NCBI RefSeq assembly: GCF_025244825.1
Contig: NZ_CP104263.1
Location: 2,542,001 to 2,606,000, forward strand
DNA length: 64,000 bases
Direction: 5' to 3'
Source of the DNA: Arthrobacter jinronghuae
GTDB taxonomy: Bacteria; Actinomycetota; Actinomycetes; Actinomycetales; Micrococcaceae
The position numbers were made by a program, and so were the translations under genes. Positions 36,887 to 43,470 of the stretch are shown one piece after another (the first letter of the stretch is position 1; each line of letters opens with the position of its first letter). The notes beneath the pieces are model-generated. The model saw only the letters and a list, made by a program, of their open reading frames with translations, was not told the DNA's origin and did no database searches.

Positions 36887-37040
36887 AGGGCCGGTTGGAC
36901 GAGTTCCTCTTCAGCAGCGTGAACAGACCTACTGCAACGAATATCCCGCCTAGGACAAACAGGACCATCGATCCTATCTCCAACCCGGTTGCGGCGAGCC
37001 CGGCAACGAGACCGGAAGCCAGACTTACTCCCAGCATCAT
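36885..37040 (-). CDS. 51-residue membrane protein with LAATG sorting-signal-like sequence
   Basis: A short protein starting in an ATGA overlap with the glycosyltransferase stop codon. After MMLGVSLASGLVAG comes LAATG, then a hydrophobic stretch (about 21-42) and a basic end LLKRNSSNRP. That order (LAxTG, hydrophobic segment, positive tail) is the layout of class E sortase signals of high-GC Gram-positive bacteria, but nothing precedes it that could be a surface domain or a classical signal peptide. It could be the captured tail of a surface protein, or a coupled membrane micropeptide. Function unknown. Confidence 0.6.
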   Translation of the reverse strand: MMLGVSLASGLVAGLAATGLEIGSMVLFVLGGIFVAVGLFTLLKRNSSNRP

Positions 37041-38161
37041 CCCACCCCCTCTGCTTTGTACTGCGCAGCCCACAAGTCACGATCTTTGCGGGTGATCTTT
37101 TTGCGGATGATCTCTCCCCAGGAAGCGAGAATCCATCCGCCGCGTACGCAGGCCAGGAGCTCAATAGGGACTATAAAAACGACGAGAAGGATGTCCCACT
37201 TGTCCTTATACGGGACGCGAACGGCAGTCTTGAGGTTGATGGCTACGAACAGTAAGGGCACCAGCAGTCCCCACCAAGCTAATGTCAAGGAATCCAGGTA
37301 TAGCGCCAGGGAAATTACCATCACCCAGAGCGCCCGGATTGTGGGTCCGAGCAGATTGAGCATCTGGCTAAGCCAGTCCCTTATGGTCAGGCGGTTGACT
37401 CCGAAGCGAAGCAGATCCTGAAGGGTACCTGCCTGCCACTTCATGCGCTGCCCCCACAGGGACTTCAGGTTCTTCATCCCGTCCGTATATGCCCTGATGG
37501 TGGTGGATACATAGGTCTTGTATCCCGCTTCCCGAAGTCGGTAGGTCAGCTCGTAGTCCTCCACAGCACTTTCGTACGACCACGGCCCTTCCCTGTCGTC
37601 CCTGGCGGCAATCTCCCTCAGGGCCGTACCGGAGAACGCAGACCCGGCGCCTGCCAGGACATTGGTCCACCCCTGGTTCAGCCCCTGTTGGATGTTGTAG
37701 GCGTATTCGGATTTCTGCAGTCTGCACCACAAACCGGGCTGCCGGATGGTGAATTTGGAAGTCGATCCCCCGAAGAGACGCTTCCATGATTCCTTCTCCC
37801 AGTCTTCAATGGCATTGGGGACAAGCACAGTGTCTGCGTCCATGGACACCACAAGATCGGAGTCACGGCCATACAAATTCCACCCCCTGTTCATGGCCTC
37901 GGACTTGCGGTGTTTTAGGCGGGGCAGGTCCATGACGATTACGGGGTACTTCTTTGCTACGTCCACCGTGTGATCAGTGCATCCATTGGCGATGATGACG
38001 ATCCGGTCCGGCAGCCGGGTCTGCGCGAGAAGAGACTCAATGGTTTGCCCTATGGTTTCCTCCTCGTTGTGTGCCGGTACTAGTACTGTGATATCGATTT
38101 TCTCCCCGCGCACGCGGATCAGCTCCCGGGCCTCGCCCTCGACTACCCCTACTGCATCCAC
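37037..38161 (-). CDS. Processive-type family 2 glycosyltransferase with TadA-derived N-terminus
   Basis: A 374-residue membrane glycosyltransferase. The GT-A domain shows ITVLVPAHNEEETIG, MDADTVL (metal site), AVEDYELTYRLREAG (general base region) and GQRMKWQAG, equivalent to the QxxRW motif of processive synthases such as those making PNAG or hyaluronan. Three to four C-terminal membrane segments follow. GTG start at 38161. The first 19 residues (MDAVGVVEGEARELIRVRG) match the start of the TadA ATPase at 14 of 19 positions and do not belong to the glycosyltransferase fold. Two sampled lines (37201-37320) have 63 of 120 G+C, clearly lower than the surroundings, suggesting transfer. Confidence 0.88.
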   Translation of the reverse strand: MDAVGVVEGEARELIRVRGEKIDITVLVPAHNEEETIGQTIESLLAQTRLPDRIVIIANGCTDHTVDVAKKYPVIVMDLPRLKHRKSEAMNRGWNLYGRDSDLVVSMDADTVLVPNAIEDWEKESWKRLFGGSTSKFTIRQPGLWCRLQKSEYAYNIQQGLNQGWTNVLAGAGSAFSGTALREIAARDDREGPWSYESAVEDYELTYRLREAGYKTYVSTTIRAYTDGMKNLKSLWGQRMKWQAGTLQDLLRFGVNRLTIRDWLSQMLNLLGPTIRALWVMVISLALYLDSLTLAWWGLLVPLLFVAINLKTAVRVPYKDKWDILLVVFIVPIELLACVRGGWILASWGEIIRKKITRKDRDLWAAQYKAEGVG

Positions 38162-38165
38162 CGGC
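38105..38165. repeat. 61-bp segment shared with the start of tadA, copy at the glycosyltransferase
   Basis: Ungapped match to 43085-43145 at 49 of 61 positions by hand comparison. It covers the start codon and first codons of both genes. Confidence 0.85.
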
Positions 38166-38388
38166 GGTCCTTCGTGTAGGCACGGGACTGACCGGACATG
38201 TCGTCTCCCCCGCGCGAATGGTGCAGTCGGTTTATGGCTGCCGCGTCAGATTAGGGTCGCGGGAGGGTGTTGACGAGAGTAAATACGCGCGCCAGTGGAA
38301 AGTCGGGTAGCGCTCCCGCGGTGCCGGATGCGGGGACTCAGTAGTCAGCGGCGCCCGCCCGGGTAAGGGAACGGACTGGAGGCACTGG

Positions 38389-38426
38389 CCGGTCCGCGAG
38401 GCGCAGGAGCAGCGGAAGGCTTCGTA
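38389..38426 (+). pseudogene. Remnant of a second copy of the hypothetical gene (3' end only)
   Basis: Encodes the C-terminus PVREAQEQRKAS-stop, as in the gene at 36572-36856. Just before it, TAAGGGAACGGA (38364-38375) repeats the leader found upstream of the intact gene (near 36527), so the body of the gene is deleted between the two. Confidence 0.7.
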
Positions 38427-38457
38427 GCTTTTTACTGCAGCAGCCGGGCCCGCGCCT
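38389..38457. repeat. 69-bp duplicated segment, copy 2
   Basis: Partner of 36818-36886 (64 of 69 identical). Here the minus-strand part is inside the intact TadG-like gene. Confidence 0.9.
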
Positions 38458-38905
38458 CACTCACCGCGGTGACGGGGATTCCGTCCGGCACCAGGAAATT
38501 CACGATCGGCGGATGGACCCGCGCCGCCAGCACCACACGTGCCGTCCGGCCGTCCGCCGTGCCGGTCTCTTCCGTTACCGCAAGCTCCGTGAACCGTTCC
38601 TCCGCACCCGTTTCGGCAAGATAACTGCGGGCGGCGCGGCGGACGGCGTCGGCTTCCAGCACCGCCGCCGGACCCGCCCCTGCGGCGGCCTCACCCAGCG
38701 AGAACGTGTCGGCCGCGGCCACCGCTGCACCGTCAGCGGCTGAGAGCAGCTTCTTCTGCCCGAGATAGACGGACGACGCCGCCATCACCACTGTGACGGT
38801 CAGCAGCGCCAGCACGCAGTACCCGATGATGAGTACCCCGACCTGCCCCCGCTCCCCGTCATCCCGCTGCCCGACCGGCGGTCCTTTCCGTAACCCCCGG
38901 CTCAT
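38432..38905 (-). CDS. TadE/TadG-like pseudopilin, last gene of the Tad operon
   Basis: A 157-residue protein: hydrophilic N-terminus ending ERGQVGVLIIGY, one long membrane helix (about 22-42), then an extracytoplasmic part with QKKLLSAADGAAVAAADTF, typical of TadG-like proteins with an N-terminal helix. ATG at 38905 overlaps the previous stop by 4 nt. It probably acts as minor pilin-like component of the Flp pilus. Its 3' end is duplicated at 36861-36886. Confidence 0.8.
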   Translation of the reverse strand: MSRGLRKGPPVGQRDDGERGQVGVLIIGYCVLALLTVTVVMAASSVYLGQKKLLSAADGAAVAAADTFSLGEAAAGAGPAAVLEADAVRRAARSYLAETGAEERFTELAVTEETGTADGRTARVVLAARVHPPIVNFLVPDGIPVTAVSEARARLLQ

Positions 38906-39357
38906 CCGAAGCGCTCCACAACCTGCGTGGACTGGGAATCCACCACTACCGGGGACCCGTCGGTCCACGGAAGCCCGGGAAGCGGCACGGCAAACCGGAC
39001 GCTGACAGTGACGGTCGACCCGGGCGCCAGACATACCTCGGAGCAGCTGATGTCCATCAGCATGCCGTCGGCCTGCAGCCCGAAGTCGCTCAGCGCGAGT
39101 TCCGCCGCATCCGCCGCCTGCTGTTCACCAACCACAGTGTCGGGTGCTGCGGCATAGACCTTGGCGGCGGCGTCGGCCGCACCGACCACCGCGAAGGACG
39201 CCCCCTGGATCTGGCCAACGGTAACCACCAGATACACCACAGGCACCAGCAGGATCAGACCCAGGAAAATGAACTCGACGACGGCGCTGCCGCCTTCATC
39301 CGGTACCTGCCGGGGCTTCCCCGCTTGCCGGGTTCCTCCCTCACCGCCTCGCCGCAT
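38902..39357 (-). CDS. TadE-family pilus protein
   Basis: A 151-residue TadE-like protein with the conserved start of the membrane segment, GGSAVVEFIFLGLILLVPVV, including the Glu typical of pseudopilins processed with Flp. An extracytoplasmic domain with two cysteines (DISCSEVCLAPG) follows. ATG at 39357 has GAGG upstream; the frame continues to a GTG at 39381. It overlaps the upstream TadE gene by 17 nt and the next gene by 4 nt. Confidence 0.82.
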   Translation of the reverse strand: MRRGGEGGTRQAGKPRQVPDEGGSAVVEFIFLGLILLVPVVYLVVTVGQIQGASFAVVGAADAAAKVYAAAPDTVVGEQQAADAAELALSDFGLQADGMLMDISCSEVCLAPGSTVTVSVRFAVPLPGLPWTDGSPVVVDSQSTQVVERFG

Positions 39358-39673
39358 GCCCCTTGACCTCGATTCCGTCACCGGGCCCGATGAAACCGAT
39401 GACCGGCAGCGGCGCCCGCACCGTGATCTCCAACAGGCGTGCGCCGTCCACGGTCTGCTCTGAGTAGCTCACGTCCCCGGCATATTCCTCGCCGAGTGAG
39501 TTGCCGATTACGGCGGCCGTGCGCGCCACGCCGTCCGCCGGGGTGCGGTCTGCCAGGGTGCCGTAGCGCGCGCCCGTGGCTGCGGCGTCGATCAGGGTGT
39601 TGCGAACGTGCAGCACCAGCGCCAACTGCACCACAGCCATAAACACCAGGCTCACCAGCGCTCCCACCATCAC
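39341..39673 (-). CDS. TadE-family pilus protein, probably frameshifted at its 5' end
   Basis: 110 residues from the only available in-frame start (GTG at 39673), beginning MMVGALVSLVFMAVVQLALV. The conserved TadE lead ERERGSAVVDF is encoded just upstream in the same frame, but no ATG, GTG, TTG or CTG exists between it and the preceding in-frame stop. An ATG at 39749 with AGGG upstream is one base out of frame. Removing one base from the GGG run at 39707-39709 would join them. So this is either a frameshifted gene, a sequence error, or an unusual start. Confidence 0.7.
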   Translation of the reverse strand: MMVGALVSLVFMAVVQLALVLHVRNTLIDAAATGARYGTLADRTPADGVARTAAVIGNSLGEEYAGDVSYSEQTVDGARLLEITVRAPLPVIGFIGPGDGIEVKGHAARR

Positions 39674-39771
39674 GAAGTCGACGACGGCGGACCCCCGTTC
39701 CCGTTCGGGACCGCGGCCGGCAGCACCGGACCGGCACGTCCGGCCGCATCCCCGGCGACCCTGCCACCGGT

Positions 39772-40044
39772 TTATGGCTGCACCTGTTCTATTGCGGATT
39801 CAAACAGCCGCTCGAGGGCCGGCTGCACCAGGAGCAGCAGTCCGGCCACGAGGATCGCGGACATGAGGGTAATCATCACCCACCCGGGTACATCTCCACG
39901 CTCCGGATCCCTTGGGTGCGCTGCCGCCTGGAACTGCCGCACCAGCCGAAAGCACCATCCCGCCACCACGGCGAGCGCTGCTTTCCATCTTCGGCCCGCG
40001 GTCCGTGTGCCGTCCCCGCGCCTGTTCGCCTTACTACTGGTCAT
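39772..40044 (-). CDS. Small membrane protein, candidate Flp-type pilin
   Basis: A 90-residue protein with a basic N-terminus and one membrane segment after ERGDVPGWVMITLMSAILVA. Position between tadC and tadE genes, size and single helix fit the Flp prepilin, with possible cleavage after ERG. However, the Glu at +5 and the Tyr normally found in Flp pilins are absent, so the assignment is tentative. No terminator separates it from its neighbours. Confidence 0.6.
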   Translation of the reverse strand: MTSSKANRRGDGTRTAGRRWKAALAVVAGWCFRLVRQFQAAAHPRDPERGDVPGWVMITLMSAILVAGLLLLVQPALERLFESAIEQVQP

Positions 40045-40125
40045 CTCATCTCCATCCCCTCGACATGCTTCCCCTTTGCTTTGCTCCCGGTTTCACTGGT
40101 ACTCCTCCTGGTTCCTTCTCCTGCC

Positions 40126-41064
40126 TCACAGCCCCAACCGCAGCAGTGCCAGGCCCGGGAACACCGCAAACAGCACGGTCAACGGGAGGATTCCAAAAAC
40201 CACGGGCACCATCATGGCTATTTCCTTTTTGCCTGCGGTCTCCATCAGGTCCCGCTTCGCACCGTCCCGTACGTCCTGCGCCTGTGCACGCATAACATCC
40301 GCCAGTGGTGTTCCGCGGTCGACGGCAACGGTGACTCCGTCGACGAACCGGGTCAACGGCGCCAGGCGGATCCGGTCGGAGAACTCCTGCAGGGCTGTGG
40401 TGAGCGGGTGTCCTGAGCGGGTCAGGGCAAGGACACGGTTGAACTCGTCCGCCAATTCACCCTGCGCAGCGGCGGAAACGCGTTCCAGCGCTCCGACGGC
40501 GCTTTCCCCGGCGCTGACGGCTAGCGCCATCATTTCCGCCAGGCTGGGGAATTCCGCCAGGATGCGGCTGTTGCGCCGTTCAATCTGCCGGGTCAGCAGG
40601 TAATCCCGCAGCAGGAATCCCGTAACGGCACAGGCACACGTACCCAAGGCCACCGAGACAAGTCCCATGCGACCGCTGCCGATGAGAAGGGCGCCCACTG
40701 CTCCCCCGGCCAGGAACCCGGAACCGGCAAACAAGACCTGCTCTGCCCGGTAATCCGAAACGGACTTGTTCCCGCCGGCCTGCTGCAGCCGCAGCCCGAG
40801 GGCCCGGTTGGCCGGAGAGAACCGGGCCATCCGGCGTACGGCGTCGTGGAGCAACGGACGCAGGATCCGCTCCAGCGGGCCGAAAGGCGTGATGTCCGGG
40901 GCGGATAGCAGGAGCCCCGACGCGGGGCGCACCGAACGCAGCTGTGGTTCCACCCGAGCAGCGAATGTACTCTGCCGCAGCAGCGGCAGCCGGTGCAGGA
41001 CCAGCAGCAGTCCAGTGCCCATCAGGGCTCCAGCCAGTACCGCTGCGGCTATCCCGGGCGTCAC
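40126..41064 (-). CDS. tadC: Tad secretion membrane protein TadC (type II secretion F domain)
   Basis: A 312-residue inner-membrane platform protein. GTG at 41064 overlaps the tadB stop (GTGA). The T2SSF domain spans about 170-300: FPSLAEMMALAVSAGESAVG, then GVTVAVDRGTPLADVMRAQ and the terminal helices with MMVPVVFGILPLTVLFAVF. Membrane helices flank the domain on both sides. It works with TadB and the TadA ATPase to assemble Flp pili. Confidence 0.88.
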   Translation of the reverse strand: MTPGIAAAVLAGALMGTGLLLVLHRLPLLRQSTFAARVEPQLRSVRPASGLLLSAPDITPFGPLERILRPLLHDAVRRMARFSPANRALGLRLQQAGGNKSVSDYRAEQVLFAGSGFLAGGAVGALLIGSGRMGLVSVALGTCACAVTGFLLRDYLLTRQIERRNSRILAEFPSLAEMMALAVSAGESAVGALERVSAAAQGELADEFNRVLALTRSGHPLTTALQEFSDRIRLAPLTRFVDGVTVAVDRGTPLADVMRAQAQDVRDGAKRDLMETAGKKEIAMMVPVVFGILPLTVLFAVFPGLALLRLGL

Positions 41065-41918
41065 CGCAGTACCCGCACATCTTCGGGCAGGGCGCCTATC
41101 CGCAGCATCAGCCGGTAGCAAAGGACGGAGATGCCGATTCCCGCGACCAGGACCGTCGCGCCGGCAGCGGAGTTGTAGGCTGCAGCTGTCTCCGGGCGCG
41201 CCGCCAGCAGCAGCAACACCGCCCAGGGAGCGGCCACGGCCAGCCTCGCCGCGTTGACGGTCCAGGACTGCCGGGCCAGCAGCTCGCTCCGGGTCCGCGC
41301 ATTCTCGCGCAGAAAACCGGCCAGCGTGCCGAGGAGCCGGCCCAGATCGGTGCCGCCCACCTGGCGGGTTATCCGCAGGGCTTCAATGATGCGGTCCGCC
41401 ACCGGATCCGCCAGGTTGTCCTTGAGCCGGGTCAGCGAATCCTCGAAGTTGCCGCCGGACCGATAGTCGGCGGCAAATGTCCGGAAGTATCCCCGCAGCT
41501 CCTCCGGGCCGTTCCCGGCCAATTGGATGAGTGCCTCCGGAAGCGACAGGCCAGCACGGATTGCGGAGCGCAGGTGGTCGACGACGTCGGGCCACAGTTC
41601 CGCCAGCGAGGCCCTCCTGCGGCGTGCCTGCATCCGCACCAACGCGTAAGGCAGCCCCGCCCCGAAAAGCGCGAAGCAGGCTGCGATGGGTAACGACAGC
41701 GTCAGGATGAAAAACAGGAGAAGGACAAAAACGCCCGTGACAGCACAAGCCGCGAGGAGTCCGGCAGCCCTGACCCGTTCGATGCCGGCCTGCCGCAGCA
41801 GATCGTCCAGGTATCCGGTTCGACGGCGCCGGGACGGGGTATGGGCTGCCGGGATCCAGCAGGACTGCCACAGCAGCAACAATCCCATGCCCAAGGTCAA
41901 CCCCGCTGCGGCGCTCAT
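41061..41918 (-). CDS. tadB: Tad secretion membrane protein TadB (type II secretion F domain)
   Basis: A 285-residue T2SSF-domain membrane protein. ATG at 41918 overlaps the tadA stop by 4 nt. Helices near the N-terminus (GLTLGMGLLLLWQS; AACAVTGVFVLLLFFILTL) precede the conserved WPDVVDHLRSAIRAGLSLPE, and further helices end the protein. Partner of TadC. Confidence 0.88.
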   Translation of the reverse strand: MSAAAGLTLGMGLLLLWQSCWIPAAHTPSRRRRTGYLDDLLRQAGIERVRAAGLLAACAVTGVFVLLLFFILTLSLPIAACFALFGAGLPYALVRMQARRRRASLAELWPDVVDHLRSAIRAGLSLPEALIQLAGNGPEELRGYFRTFAADYRSGGNFEDSLTRLKDNLADPVADRIIEALRITRQVGGTDLGRLLGTLAGFLRENARTRSELLARQSWTVNAARLAVAAPWAVLLLLAARPETAAAYNSAAGATVLVAGIGISVLCYRLMLRIGALPEDVRVLR

Positions 41919-43141
41919 GCTGCCGCCCCGAGCAAGGCGGCGATGTTCACGCCGGCAGAGGCGAACTTGTCGGCCGACGGCATGGCCGAAGCCGTCACGG
42001 CCAGCTTGCCGTCCACCGGACCGAATACCGGGGACGACTCGATGATCCCGCCTTCCACCCGCCGTCCCAGGGCCAGGATTTCGGTGACCTCGCGTCGTCC
42101 TGTACCGGTTCTGGAGCAGTGAACCACCAGGTCGATACAGGAGGCCACCGTTGGAACCACGAAGGCACTGGAAATATTGTTTCCCGCCAGCAGGGGCAGC
42201 GTGCACAGCTTGGTTACCGCGTCCCGTGCACTGTTCGCGTGGATGGTGCACATGCCGGGCAAACCCGCGTTAAGCGCAATCAGCATGTCCAGGCTCTCCG
42301 CTTCACGGACCTCCCCCACGATCAGCCGGTCGGGGCGCATCCGCAATGCTTCCTTCACGAGCCTGCGCAGCGGGATTTCGCCCTGTCCCTCCAGGTTCGG
42401 CTGACGGCACTGCAGCCCCACCACATCCCGCAGTGGGAGCTGGAGTTCGAAGATTTCCTCGACCGTAACCACCCGTTCCCTCGGTCCGATAGACGCAGCG
42501 AGACAGTTGAGCATGGTGGTTTTCCCCGCCTGCGTGGCGCCGGAGACGAGGATGTTCAACCCGGCAGCCACGGCGGCGCCGAGAAAGCGGGCGGCTGCCG
42601 GAGTCAGCGTGCCCAGCTCCACAAGGTGATCAAGGCGGCGGGCACGGGCCACGAACTTGCGGATATTCACTGCCCAGTGCCGCCTGGTCACGTCGGGGAT
42701 GGCAACGTGCAGACGGGACCCGTCCGGTAAGGCCGCGTCTACGAACGGGGAGGAAAGATCAAGCCGCCGGCCGGAGGACTTCAGCATCCGTTCCACCAGA
42801 AGCCGCACCTGCTCGGAAGTCAGCGTCAGGGAAGTCAGCTCGGACCGGCCGTCCCGTGCGAGATAAACCTCGGAGGGCGAGTTGATCCACACTTCTTCGA
42901 CCGTGGGATCATCCAGCAGCGGCTGGAGCGCACCGAAGCCTGCTACGGCGTCGAACACCTGCCGGCGAACGGATTCCGGCCGGCCCAGCGGCGGCAGGGT
43001 CCCCAGCAGGGAGCGCTCGTCGTAGTCGGAGACGGCAGCATCCACGAGCCGCCGAACCTCCGCGGACTGTTCCTGCGGATCCAGCCCGCGCACACGGATG
43101 AGCTCGCGTACCTCGTCTTCGACTATCCGCGCTGCATCCAT
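41915..43141 (-). CDS. tadA: Tad/CpaF-type pilus assembly ATPase
   Basis: A 408-residue secretion ATPase of the VirB11/CpaF group that powers Flp pilus assembly. ATG at 43141 has GGGGGA 6 nt upstream; an ATG two codons earlier abuts that site. Motifs: GALQPLLDDPTVEEVWINSP, Walker A SGATQAGKTTMLN, Asp box VVTVEEIFELQL, Walker B MRPDRLIVGEVREAE and the His box CTIHANSA. First gene of the operon; no tadZ/ssd gene precedes it. Its first 61 bp recur at the start of the glycosyltransferase gene. Confidence 0.94.
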   Translation of the reverse strand: MDAARIVEDEVRELIRVRGLDPQEQSAEVRRLVDAAVSDYDERSLLGTLPPLGRPESVRRQVFDAVAGFGALQPLLDDPTVEEVWINSPSEVYLARDGRSELTSLTLTSEQVRLLVERMLKSSGRRLDLSSPFVDAALPDGSRLHVAIPDVTRRHWAVNIRKFVARARRLDHLVELGTLTPAAARFLGAAVAAGLNILVSGATQAGKTTMLNCLAASIGPRERVVTVEEIFELQLPLRDVVGLQCRQPNLEGQGEIPLRRLVKEALRMRPDRLIVGEVREAESLDMLIALNAGLPGMCTIHANSARDAVTKLCTLPLLAGNNISSAFVVPTVASCIDLVVHCSRTGTGRREVTEILALGRRVEGGIIESSPVFGPVDGKLAVTASAMPSADKFASAGVNIAALLGAAA

Positions 43142-43145
43142 CGGC
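43085..43145. repeat. 61-bp segment shared with the glycosyltransferase start, copy at tadA
   Basis: Partner of 38105-38165 (49 of 61 identical). This is presumably the parental copy because it is in its natural gene. Confidence 0.85.
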
Positions 43146-43470
43146 ATCCCCCGCGATCACCGGGCCATGGCCCGGTACGAGACTGGTTGCGGCCCTCCTC
43201 GGGGCCTACGGGCCACACAGTAAGGGCACGGATGCCAGGGCGCGAGCGTAGTTTCGCTGCCTTGTGGATAACCCGCCCAGGCACGGTTTGGGCACTGCTG
43301 ACCACCCTCTGGGCTACCTGTTCGGCGCCGCTGCGGGGGTATTCGCCCAAAACAGGTACCCGCCGCGGCATGCAGTTTGCGGCGTTGCTCACAGTGGGTG
43401 CTATGGCGGTCGGATAGTCTTCATTCTGACCCGGCACCGTTCGCTGGGCGCGAAACACCCTGGAGATATC
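43142..43470. other. Divergent intergenic region (329 bp) between tadA and the muramidase gene
   Basis: Contains a perfect 18-bp palindrome, ACCGGGCCATGGCCCGGT, at 43159-43176, 18 bp before the tadA start, a position suited to an operator. The plus-strand frame of the muramidase is open through the right part, but its good start is at 43471. I see no RNA gene and no convincing promoter hexamers. Confidence 0.6.
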
